From NCBI GenBank assembly GCA_023935145.1, contig CM043705.1:59316584-59380583 (forward strand): a stretch of 64,000 nt of DNA, given 5' to 3'. The position numbers were made by a program, and so were the translations under genes. The DNA comes from Bretschneidera sinensis. Taxonomy: Eukaryota; Streptophyta; Magnoliopsida; Brassicales; Akaniaceae. The notes beneath the pieces are model-generated. The model ran no database searches. It was not told where the DNA came from and saw nothing but the letters and a program-made list of their open reading frames with translations. Shown piece by piece: positions 49,515 through 60,089 of the stretch; the first letter of the stretch is position 1; each line of letters starts with the position of its first letter.

Positions 49515-51143
49515 TCAAAAGACTAGCACTAGCATCAAAAGACTAGCACTAGCATCAATAGATTTCATATAACTACTAGATGCAAAATAATGAGTTGCAC
49601 CTGGATCAATCAATAATCTAGCAGGCCTACCAAGGATAGATATCATACCCATAACAACATCAGGAGTGGTTTGTGCATCCTGTTGGGTCAATGCATAAAC
49701 TCTACCATCTCCGAACAGAATCTGACTGCCACGTCCTCGCTCTGCCACAGATCCTCGACCTCTGCCCCGCACACTCCCTGATCCACCGCCTCTCTCCATT
49801 GGTGTCCTCTTGAGACTTCCAATGTCTCTGTCAGCAAACTTTCGCGCTGGACAATCTGCAGCCATACGTCCTCCCCTACCACATACAAAGCATATCTGCA
49901 TAGGACAATTTTGAACTAAATGTCCCATCTGATTACATTTGAAACAAACCCTTGCCTCTTGATCAAATATCCGGTTACCCCTTCCCCCTGGTGGCACACT
50001 TAATCTTCTACCATAACTCTCACTTCCCATAGTCTGTCTCCCAAATCTAGGGGACCCACCAGTATTACTCTGAGCCACCGAAGCAACCGATTCTACTTGC
50101 CTATGACTTTGTACTACAGTTCCTTGTGACAAGGAACGCCCCCTCTGGGGTAGTTTCCCACCCTGTACACCCATACTGTTACCTCCTCTAGATCCCTCAA
50201 ATCTAGACCTCTTCAGCCAATCCCTCCTCCCTCTCAGCTCCATCAGATCTTTCTCAATCTGCAATGCTTTATCAACCAATATAGCATAATCCCCTATGCC
50301 CATATAAGGGAGTTTAGTCTGAATCTTATAGTGTAATCCGTCTAAAAATCTCTTACATTTCCTTTGCTCCGTATTTACGAACTCAGGTACAAATCTTGAC
50401 AGGGTTATAAATTTACTATCATATTCAACCACCGATAAATTTCCTTGCCTTAGGTGGATAAAATCTCTTTCTTGTTGTACCCGAAAAGTATCTGGAAAGT
50501 ACTTTGAAAAAAACTCATCCTTAAATTTATTCCAAGTCAAAGGTTGATCTATTCGTGAACTCATCCTAGGCAAAATATCCTTCCACCATTGAGACGATTC
50601 ACCCTCCAGCATAAACGAAGCAAAAGCAACCTTCTGTTTATCAGACACCGATAAGACCTCAAAATATTTCTCCACATGCTCAATCCACTGTTCAGCTTCT
50701 ACCGAATTTACAAATCCTCTAAAAGACTGAGGTTTAAACTTAAGAAACCTCACAAAACAATCCCCTTGCATCTTATTTGTAAATACCCCTCCCTGAGGAA
50801 CCTCTTGCCTTACCACATCCGGTTCTCTTCTATTCCTTTCCTCTAATATTCTCTGTAAATTATCAGCCCTTTCTTCAGCTGCATTCCTTCTTTCTTCAGC
50901 TGCATTCATCCTTTTTATAGCACGATTAAGGGTTTCTCTCAATTCATCATTCTTACCCTCAGATACTCTCCCAGCTCTACTGGTACTAGCTGCACCATCA
51001 GTATGTTCTCTCACAGGAACCACAGACTCCACTTCCTCCTCTACTTCAACTCTCCTAAAAATTGGGGGTCTACCTCGTCCCCTCTGATTCAAAACTCTAT
51101 CTCTAGCTCTAGCACGACCACGTGTCATCCTCAGACTCTGCAT
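49515..51143 (-). pseudogene. Tekay gag and start of protease
   Basis: 542 codons. A basic N-terminus (MTRGRARARDRVLNQRGRGR), a coiled coil (ELRETLNRAIKRMNAAEERR), a Retrotrans_gag domain (WIEHVEKYFEVLSVSDKQKV, then FFSKYFPDTFRVQQ) and two knuckles. The first, CFKCNQMGHLVQNCP, is intact. The second, CFVCGRGGRMAADCP, has Arg for His. Then LLIDPGATHYFASSSY, the protease site. A direct 20-bp duplication at 49513-49552 shifts the frame right after it and gives the stop at 49515. Confidence 0.88.
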
Positions 51144-51229
51144 TTAAAATATAATTTATTTAGATCTTCCACTTTTAAATTCTCATGCAGTCTACAGAAT
51201 CCTAAAACCTAAGGCTCTGATACCAAAAT

Positions 51230-52968
51230 TGTAACGACCCATCCCGGGCTGGCCACTCCCGAAACGGTGTCATCACATTTTGAGAATCCTAGCACGACAC
51301 ATATATGCAACTTAAAAAAAAATAATACTAACAAAAAGTTTCATTATCAACCCCAACAGGGGAGGTATATAAATATGATATTAATTTACATATAATTTAT
51401 AACATAAGATGCATGAATATTTACAAATATTTATTTCCTTTTCACACTAGTATGAGGATATTGACACATACATGGCTTACATAAATTTATTCCATCTGGC
51501 TTTGGACTCACCAAACTACTTGTCCTGTCTGCTACCTGAAATCATTGTACAATGAGAGGTGAGCTTCACAAGCTCAGCGAATTTAATTTACTAAAAGTAT
51601 TCCAAATTCTATAAATAGTCCTTTAATATTTAATCATTTATTTTTCACATAACCTGATGACAACTTTCTACTATCATTACACATGTCATACAATTCATTC
51701 TCTATCAATATCTTTTCTCAATCATTGGTGCACCTTAAGACCATCAATTATCTCATAATTACCTTGTAATGAGGTTCACATCATAAAGTCCATCATTTAG
51801 ATGGTTCTTGTCATTCTCTGCTTCTTTCTTACATAATTGTCTCTCTTTGTGAGACCAAATCATCTATAAACGTTTTCATAATAACATACCACACATCAGC
51901 ATTTAAGAAAATGCAGCAATAATTAAAGCAAATGCAAATGCATGAACAATTATATGAAATATGCACATAAACAGTAATATAACAACTTATAAATTCCAAA
52001 TAATTAAATTTGCTATCCTGACAATTCTCAAATTTATAGAACAACAATTCCTTTAATTTTCTCTCATCCCAAATCACATCAAATAATTCATTATAGCTTG
52101 TCAAGATTCACTAAATTTTATCTCCTCAAATTTATATAAAAACATTTATTTATCTCATCAATAATTTATTTATTGCTTTTATTCTCCAATAAACTTATTA
52201 TTCCCAAAAATATCACTTCTCATCGAAAAATATTTCTACATGTCCAAATTTCCTATCATACCCATAAATCAATTTTCCATCTATCACCCAAGCATACACC
52301 AATAGTTTATTTTAAGATTATCACTAGATATTTCATTTTTATTTAGATTACTTAAAGTAAATTCAACTCACAACGTAGGACTTAAAGCTACCCGTGGATC
52401 ACCTTCTTGCCTTTCCTGTTCTTCTCCGAAACTTTCCCCGATTGTTGACTACCAACACCTTCTGCTTTTCTGATAGCTATTCCAAATTTTTTTATGAAAT
52501 TCCGCAGTAAACACCTTCAAAATCTTGCTCTTTAAACTTTATTTTGGGTTCCCAAGTATTTAAAGAAACAAACAAATTTGGAAGGAAAACGAACGAAATT
52601 ATGTGAGTGAAAATTTTTACTCTCGCATCACATATATATACAATGTTTGGGCTGAAATTTTAGCAGCCCCCCCTCCCCAAATGTCTCCATGTTTTGGAGA
52701 CGTGCAAGACAATGCACGCTTCCCTCAAATTTTTTTAAACTTTCGCAGCAGGTGCTGCCCCCCTGCTGCCACGAAATTTTGCTTTAGTTTTTTTTTTTTT
52801 TTTTTTTTTTCACAGGACGTCACCTGGATGTCTTGCTGATTTTTTTGTTTTTTGTTCCAAAACAATTATTTTATTCAATACTAAATCCTTCGTAACTATA
52901 TTATTTTAATTTCGAGTCATATTTATAAATTATTTCTTTACAATTTCTTTACGAATACGGGTATTACA
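51230..52968 (-). repeat. Tekay 5' LTR (right)
   Basis: 1,739 bp. Compared with the other LTR it has extra sequence at about 52681-52785 (gtgcaagacaatgcacgctt and a CAGCAGG-rich block) and lacks about 250 bp found at 45020-45250. The primer site complement (ggctctgatacca) is at 51213-51225. Confidence 0.9.
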
Positions 52969-53164
52969 TCTCCCTCCCCAGGGACAAGACCGACGAGGCC
53001 CTCGGCGAGACACCAGAGCTGGGCGGGAAGAGTCCGGTCAGAAACACTAAGAAGTAACAACTACCACCCGGATCATCAAGACAATATGTGGAGGCCCTAC
53101 TATTAGGGGAAGCTCGAAACAGAGTAGTAAGGTGTACGCAAGGACTGTGGCCTCTATCAACGGA

Positions 53165-53743
53165 CCTTATAAGTGTAGAAAGGCGAAACTGGCAATCTCT
53201 TTCACAGAGGATGACTTGGAAGATGTGCAGACTCCTCATGATGATGCAGTGGTGGTCTCTCTCCTGGTAGCCAACCACGAGGTATGACGCATCTTAATTG
53301 ATAATGGAAGCTCCGCTGATATATTATTTTTCGACGACTTCCAACGCATAGAACTGAAGGACGAGCGTCTAGAGCCAACCCGAGCCCCACTTTACGGTTT
53401 TGGCGGATCTCCAGTTTTTTCCGAGGGAAGTATAGTCCTCCCTGTCACAGCAGGGACAGCATCACGGACCTCTACTGTGCAAACCACATTTTTGGTAGTG
53501 AAACAATCCTTCTCTTACAATATGTTTATCGAGCGACCCACCCTCAACAAACTAAGGCTTATTGTCTACACGTACCACCTAAAGGTTAAGATCCCCACCA
53601 GTGAGGGGGTGGGCATAGTCAAGGGTGATCAGAAGGCCTCTCGGTCCTATTATCTGAATGCTATCAAGAAAGAAAAGAAGGCTGAAGCCCTTCCCATTGA
53701 GGTGGAAGACCTCATGGATGAGATAAAGACCCCAAGAGGGTGA
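53165..53743 (+). pseudogene. Tat aspartic protease
   Basis: Plus-strand frame with ISFTEDDLEDVQTPHDDAVV, a stop at about 53285, then RILIDNGSSADILFFDDF. The active-site triad region here reads D-N-G-S-S-A, the Tat form of the retroviral-type protease. PLYGFGGSPVFSEGSIVLPV and FIERPTLNKLRLIVYTYHLK follow. One stop inside the domain makes it inactive as written. Confidence 0.75.
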
Positions 53744-53746
53744 TTA

Positions 53747-54676
53747 ATGGAAGAGCTCAGTTTGGTGCTCCTCGGAAAAGATCCCAACCAGACCATCCAG
53801 ATAGGATCAAGCCTCTCCAAAAAACACATGGAAAAACTTCTCTCTCTTCTCCAGAAGAACCGAGACTTGTTTGCCTGGTCAACGACGGACATGCCTGGGA
53901 TTGACCCCAGGACCATTGAACATCGCTTAAATATGGATCCCAAGTACAAATCGATTGTTCTGAAGAAAATTTCTTTCGCCCCAGAATGCCAAGTCGCCAT
54001 CAACACTGAGGTAGACAAACTACTTGAGGCCAGCTTCATCCTAGAGGCGAAATACTCCGAATGGGTATCCAACTTTGTGATAGTCAGAAAAGCCAATAAC
54101 AAGTGGCGGATCTGCATTGACTTCACCAACCTGAACAAGGCCTACCTAAAGGATAGCTTTCTCATCCCCTGAATTAATCAGCTAGTAGACGACACTTTCG
54201 GGCATGAACTCCTCTTTTTTATGGACGCGTACTCCGGGTACAACTAAATCTTCATGTACTGGTCGGATCAAGACAAGACCGCCTTTATCACCGATAGAGG
54301 GCTATATTGCTATAAGGTCATGCCCTTTGGTCTTAAGAATGCTAGTGCGATGTCCCAAAGACTGGTCAATAAAATCTTCAAGGGGTAGATAGGGCAGAAC
54401 ATGGAAGTTTATGTAGATGACAAGCTGGTCAAAAGTATGGAGGCATGAAGCCATGGCTCCGATTTAGAAGAAGCCTTTGGGATATTGCGCAAGTACAACA
54501 TGAGATTAAATCCATCCAAATGCGCCTTCGGTGTGACTGGAGGAAAGTTCTTAGGGTTCATGGTCACCCAAAAGGGAATAGAAGTCAACATGGAGAAGAT
54601 AAAAGCCATCTTAGACATGACTCCTCCTAGATCTGTGAAAGAGGTACAACGACTCGCCGGGAGAATCGCCCTCTAA
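53747..54676 (+). pseudogene. Tat reverse transcriptase
   Basis: Reads DLFAWSTTDMPGIDPRTIEH, then FILEAKYSEWVSNFVIVRKA and WRICIDFTNLNKA, then a stop (54171). It continues in broken frames: FMDAYSGYN-stop with the first Asp, [21 protein letters not shown], then VYVDDKLVKS (catalytic YVDD) near 54410-54435, and FLGFMVTQKGIEVN. It has at least four stops. Confidence 0.85.
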
Positions 54677-54684
54677 GTCGCTCT

Positions 54685-55548
54685 ATGTCCAAATCTGTGG
54701 AAAAGTGCCTACCCTTCTTCAAGGCTATCATGAAGGCCAAAGATTTCTCCTGGATAGAGGATTACCAAGAGGTGTTCGAAGGGCTAAAAAAGTATTTGAG
54801 CTCGCCCCCATTCCTAACCAAGCCTCTCCCGGGTGAAGAACTGCTCCTATACTTATCTGCTGAAGAAAACACTGTGGCTTTTGTCTTGATTCGGGAAGAG
54901 GAGGGTATCCAAAAATCCATATACTACGTCAGCAGAGTCTTCCACAAGGCAGAAGTGAGGTATCCTCCCATTAAGAAGATAGCTTACGCCCTAGTAATAG
55001 CTGCCCGAAAGCTTCGACTGTATTTCCAAGCACACACAGTCGTCCTTTTGACTGACCAGCCTATAAGGTAGGTCTTTCACAGTCCAAGTGTCTCTGGGAG
55101 AATGGTGAAATGGTCAATAGAACTCAAAGAATTCGATATCCGGTACCACCCTCGACAGGCTATCAAAGGCCAAGCCCTGGCTGACTTTATCGTCGAAACA
55201 ACCCTCTCGGTGGACCTCAGTATGAGGGAAGAACCAACGCCGGACGAGACTCCAGATGGATCGCCTAGAAGATGGACTCTCCACGTGGATAAATCTTGAA
55301 ATGTCACGAGAAGCAGAGTAGGACTCATTCTTTGCAGCCCTGACGGCTTCACAGTCTAGTACGCCTTGAGATTTGAATTCAAGGCTTCCAATAACGAGGC
55401 AGAATATGAAGCTCTACTAACCGGCCTAAGATTAGCCAAAGCCCTAATCGCCGAGGTCGTAGATGTGTTTAGCGACTCCCAGTTAGTAGTAATTCAGGTA
55501 ATAGGAGAATTCAAAGCCCGAGGAGAAAAGCTCGCCCAGTACCTCTAG
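54685..55548 (+). pseudogene. Tat tandem RNase H domains
   Basis: The first RNase H (54685-55071) reads LLLYLSAEENTVAFVLIREE, then YYVSRVFHKAEVRYPPIKKIAYAL. The second (about 55240-55650) is the aRNH type: WTLHVDKS, a stop, then ASNNEAEYEALLTGLRLAKAL and DVFSDSQLVVIQV. Two RNase H domains in series distinguish the Tat lineage from other gypsy elements. Stops occur at about 55069, 55298 and 55546. Confidence 0.8.
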
Positions 55549-56016
55549 AAAATGAAAGAGCTCGCCACAAAGTTCAGAATATTCCGAATAACTCAAATTT
55601 CACGGGCCAAAAACTCCAAGGCAGATGTTATACCCAACCTGGCCTCATCCTGGCACCTAGAGCCAACTCGAGCCATTTATCTAGAAACCCTCTCTATTCC
55701 TAGCATAGACGAAGCCCCGGTCCTACCAGTAGAAGAGAGCACGACGTGGATGGACCCAATCCTGCGCTACCTAAAAGATGAAAAGGTCCCCGAGTAGAGA
55801 AACGAAGCCAAAAAGTTAATCTCCCGAGCCTCTCGGTACACGATTATAGATAGACAATTATACAAGAGAGCTCTGACTATGCCTTACCTAAGATACCTCG
55901 GCTCGGTCGAGGCCAATTACGCCTTTCGAGAAGTCCACGAAGGTATATGCTGGAATTACCTAGGAGCCCGAGCCCTCGCTTTCAAGATTCTACGCCAAGG
56001 GTACTACTAGCCCAAA

Positions 56017-56980
56017 ATGAAAGAAGATGTGGCTGACTTGGTCAAGAAGTGCAAAAACTGTCAGCAGTACTCTCCAGTGCCTCACCGGCCTGCTAATCTC
56101 CTCACCCCAATCACTAGTCCACTTCCCTTTGCTATGTGGGGGATGGATATCCTGGGCCCGTCCACCACAGCAGCTAGGCAAAAGAAACACCTCATTGTAG
56201 CAATTGACTATTTCACCAAGTGGGTCGAAGCGGAACCGCTAGCCAACATTACGGATCACCAAACTAGAAACTTCGTTTGGAAGTCGATCATATGCTGGTT
56301 CGGGATTCCTCCGATGTTGGTCACCGATAACAGAAAGCAATTTGTTAGCTTCCGGTACAAAACATTCTGTGAAGATCTCCAAATCGAGCATCGATTCTCA
56401 TCCGTCGGATACCCGCAGGTCAATGGCCAAGCCGAAGTCACCAACAGGACCCTCCTCCAAGGTATCAAGAGAAGACTAGACGAGGAAGATAAACTCTGGG
56501 CTGACCAACTCCCCAACGTTCTTTGGGCCTATCGGACAACCGTACGTACGCCAACGGGAGAAACCCCGTTCTTCATGACGTACGGTTCGGAAGTTGTCAT
56601 CCCCATCAAAATTGGAATTCCATCAATGCACGTACAGTTTTTTGAACCAAGTAACAATGAGGAAGCCTTAAGGATGAACGTGGACTTGGTTGACGAAGCG
56701 CGCGACAAGGCTCATATCCGTCTAGCCGTATACCAACAAAAAGATAGCCCGATACTACAACTTCCGAGTCCGAAACCGGAGCTTCGAACTCCATAACCTC
56801 GTCATACGAAAGAGTGAAGTGTCCCGTCCTCGCAATATGGGAAAGCTCGTTTCAAATTGGGAAGGCTCGTACCGAATCCGAAGAGTTTGCCGGGTTGGCA
56901 CTTATGAGCTCGAGGAATTGGATGGCAAACCCATCCCACGCAGTTGGAACGCGGAGAATCTCCATAAATTTTATCAGTAA
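56017..56980 (+). pseudogene. Tat integrase
   Basis: Zinc-finger tail VKKCKNCQQYSP, then a core with WGMDILGPSTTAARQKKHL (Asp), PPMLVTDNRKQF (Asp) and NGQAEVTNRTLLQGIKRRL (Glu). It extends through TPTGETPFFMTYGSEVVIP to a C-terminal YELEELDGKPIPRSWN near 56910-56950. The core is open; a frameshift follows near 56750. It belongs to the same Tat copy as the reverse transcriptase. Confidence 0.85.
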
Positions 56981-57099
56981 AGTGTAAAAGCAAAGGTTTA
57001 ATAAAGTTTGAAGTTTGAATTCCGAAATTTAATTAAGTAAAGAAGGAAGTACAAAATTAGGCGCTAATGGCCTTGGGTATAACAAAGCACAGAAAAAAC

Positions 57100-58830
57100 C
57101 TAGTCTAAGGAAGTGGGGCCCTCCTGGGCCTCGTCCTCGCCCCCCACTACCTCCTGAGCATCACCCCCAGTAGTCTCTTGGGCCTCATCCTCTGTGACCT
57201 CCCCAACACCAGGATCCGCCGCAGCAACCACGCCCATTTCTCCAGGAGGAGCACAAAGATCGAGCCCCAAAAAATCGAGCCCCGGGTAAAGGAACTCAAC
57301 CTGCCTCTTAAACTCATTGAAGCCCGTCAGGATCTGGGCCCCGGCCTCCTCCAGCAGCTCCTCCTTTCTCTCGACAGCCTTGGGGACCATCTCCTCCATC
57401 TGGACCCGAGCCAGGTCCTTCTCCTTCCTGAGGGTATCTTTGGCCTTGCGTTGCTGGTCCCTCTCAAAGACAGCATCATCCTTGGCCCGCTTTGCCGACT
57501 CTAGGGAGGAGGACAAAGCCCAGACCAACTTCCGAGTCTTCTCCAGCTTATACTCGGCCTTGGCCAAATGATTCTCCAAATCGGCACAACGGTGAGCGAG
57601 GATGCCGCCAAGAACTCCAACCTGAAACGCGAATGTTGTTAAAAGAAAAATAAGTAAACTAAAAACCAAAATAAAGCAAAGGGGCATTACCTGGGAGAAG
57701 GCAGTCTTCGTAGCAGAGCAAAGCGCCTCGAGGGGCTTCGCCGAGAGCTCCAACATGTCACGGGGAGGGATCCCCAAGATGAGGTGCTCACGTGCAACCT
57801 TCGGGTGAGCAAACATCGAATCGTCACCCCTCAGCGCCCACCGTGGTATGAAGGTAGCAGCGACCCTGGATCCTCTCGTGGAGGAAGACGGCCTCGGGGG
57901 AGGAGTGGGTGCTGAAGGATGCTCCCTACCTTCGAAAACTGGAACCCTCAGAGGGCTTCCTTCAGCTACGGGCATCGGGGTCGAGGCCTGGGCCTTCTTC
58001 TGCTCCTGCCCCGAGCTGCCAACCTCTGCAACCCTCTTTCTCTCACGGGACATGCACCTCGTCCTCTCCATAGCCTTGGCATCCACATCCATCTCTGCAT
58101 AAAGAATGAGTGTTAATAACTTGGAATAAAAAATTGAAGTTACTACAAGAATGAAAGGCTAAGGCCTACCGTGTTCGAGGTCCGTCGGAAGGCTAGGAGG
58201 GCAAAGGCCGTGCCTGTGGAGCTCTTCGTTATCTCTGAGCACCCTAACTTCCAAGGGCGCGGCCAGTATAGTCTTCACCGTCTCTTGTTCTCAGTGTAGG
58301 AGGTGCGGCCTTTTGCACTTGTCAACACGCTCCAAACTCCAAGCGAAAGGAACATCGAAGCTTTCAGCACTTTTTATAAAAAAGAAAGCCCCCTTCCACC
58401 TTTTCACAGAAGAAGGCTTATACTTTAAAACCCTCTTTCGCCTCCTCGAACTCACAATGTCCCACCTCGTATGACCAAGGCAGGCTAATTGGAAGTACGC
58501 TTTAAACACGTTCATGTTCATTGCTCCCCCCACCTCCTGGCACACGACAATGAATGCCAGGATCATTCAGACGAAATTGGGCACCAATTGACTTAGCGCG
58601 ATGCCGAAGTATCGGAGCATCGAATAGAATAACGGATGAAGAGAGAACCTGAGCCCGGCCTTTAGTTGTTGCTCATAAACACACAACTCATAAGGCAATC
58701 GGCCAGGGAGGACATCGAAGGCCCTTTCCCCACCTTCTGGAGCCCTCAAATGGTAATCTATACAGATCTTATACCTAATCCTGATCCCCACGAGCTCAGA
58801 CTCCCCTATTGAACTTGGAATGGAGTTCAC
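57100..58830 (-). pseudogene. Antisense gene of the Tat element (gypsy-type transposon domain plus coiled coil), three exons
   Basis: Runs opposite to the Tat gag-pol in the 3' region. Exons by splice signals: 58830-58170, 58094-57690, 57621-57100. The introns begin GTAGGCC and GTAATG and end TATGCAG and GTTTCAG, with compatible phases. Exon 1 carries LPYELCVYEQQLKAGLRFSLHP and an ILAFIVVCQEVGGAMN segment, the 'putative gypsy type transposon' domain as I recall it. Exons 2-3 give a basic Pro/Ser-rich linker and a long coiled coil (LENHLAKAEYKLEKTRKLVW onward) with an acidic tail. Exon 1 has two in-frame stops (about 58567 and 58289), so this copy is dead. Antisense 3' genes are known in Grande and Retand relatives. 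The hydrophobic stretch read through at about 57640-57690 is intron. Confidence 0.75.
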
Positions 58831-58839
58831 TTCAAACGT

Positions 58840-60089
58840 TGGTGGGTGTCGAATCCAACAAATAATAAAATTTTCACTCTCGAAAAATATAAATTGTAAC
58901 AGTAATGAGCAAGGTCATATCCACAGGGATTGGATAGATTTATTTTAATGAAAATTAAAGCAAAGAAAAAGGGGGTTTGAAATATAGAAGATATATAAAA
59001 AAGAAAGCAATTATAATCAACTAAAAACTAAGGAGAAATCATTATCAGGCAAATATCCAACCAAAGGTATAATTTCAAAATTGGTTCAGAGAATTGATCA
59101 CAGATACAAGGATAAAATCTTCTATTCTTCACTAAATTGGTTATGGTTGTTAACAAGCTCTAACAACCTATCTCTCCTTACTTTCTCGATAACCAAAACA
59201 AGCTCTTTGATTACTTCTCTTGTTAATAAACAACCCTAAACAAGCTCTTAGGATTTAATCTATCGACAACATTAATAATTAGAGAGACTACCAATTCTAG
59301 CCAACAAATACACAAGCTTGATTCATTTAGACTAGGCTATATATCTCCATAACATAAATCGAAAATCTCTCTATAATCAATTTTGTTATTTTACCACTAA
59401 TATTAGAACAATTAAACAATTACGGATTTAAAGTTCTAAATGGCAATTTATTGACCTGATAATTGAACAACGGGCCCTTTGCATCAATCGACCAAGACAA
59501 TAATTTTAATAAACACAGAAGATATATAAATAGAGAAGAAATAAAAGAGCAATGAAAATTATTTAGATCTCACAATTCTTGAAGAACCAAAACTTCAATT
59601 ATCCTTCAGCCGGAAGAAAAGTATTTAGCTACTCATAATTAAAAGAAAACCTAAAGAAAAGAGAAGAGGAATTTTTCTATTCAACAGCCGCCTCTCTATC
59701 TGAGATCTCCATTTTCTTTCAGCTAGGGTTAGTATTTATAACTTTCAAAACCCGCGGGCTAGCGCTGCAGCGCCAACTTCCCGGCGCTGCAGCTCCAAGT
59801 TGCTGCCCAATCTTCACATATTATCACTATTTCAGCGCTGCAGCTTCAGCTTTCTGTCCTCTTTTCACAATTATCGCCATTTCAGCACTGCAGCTTCAGC
59901 TTTCTGGCGCTGCAGCTTCCACTTTCTGTCCAATCTTCACAAATCTCTTGATTTTGAATTCAATTTGATTTAACTCTTCAATATACTCTACAAAATACGA
60001 AACATAATCAAAATCCAAGATTTAAGAAATTATAACTATTAAAACATGAAGAAATATAACAAACATATAGATATTATGAGTTCTTATCA
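58840..60089 (-). repeat. Athila 3' LTR (left)
   Basis: About 1,250 bp. Has a TATA box (TATAAATA on the minus strand, 59733-59740). Five GCGCTGCAGC-like motifs lie directly upstream of it. A polypurine tract (GTGTGGGGGAATT) adjoins at 60090-60102. Confidence 0.85.
59762..59915. promoter_or_regulatory. Five GCGCTGCAGC-type repeats upstream of the Athila TATA box
   Basis: Copies begin at 59762 (a perfect 12-bp palindrome gcgctgcagcgc), 59784, 59835, 59885 (one mismatch) and 59907. Spacings are 22, 51, 50 and 22 bp. The pattern resembles the Sirevirus array in spacing but not in sequence. Confidence 0.7.

Larger units (their letters stand above)
44299..52968 (-). mobile_element. Ty3/gypsy chromovirus, Tekay/Del type, nested in the Tat element
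   Basis: LTRs at 44299-46199 and 51230-52968 (TGTAACGACC...TTACA), with a perfect 5-bp duplication tctcc (44294-44298 and 52969-52973). The primer site is complementary to initiator Met tRNA. Gag-pol is on the minus strand with a chromodomain-like C-terminus after integrase. The LTRs differ by base changes and by two large indels, so the insertion is not recent. Several stops and a 20-bp duplication disable it. Confidence 0.9.

Noticed and set aside
57622..57689. Hydrophobic segment in the Tat antisense ORF as a membrane helix
   Set aside because: Good GT-AG splice signals at both edges and AT-rich composition show it is an intron.
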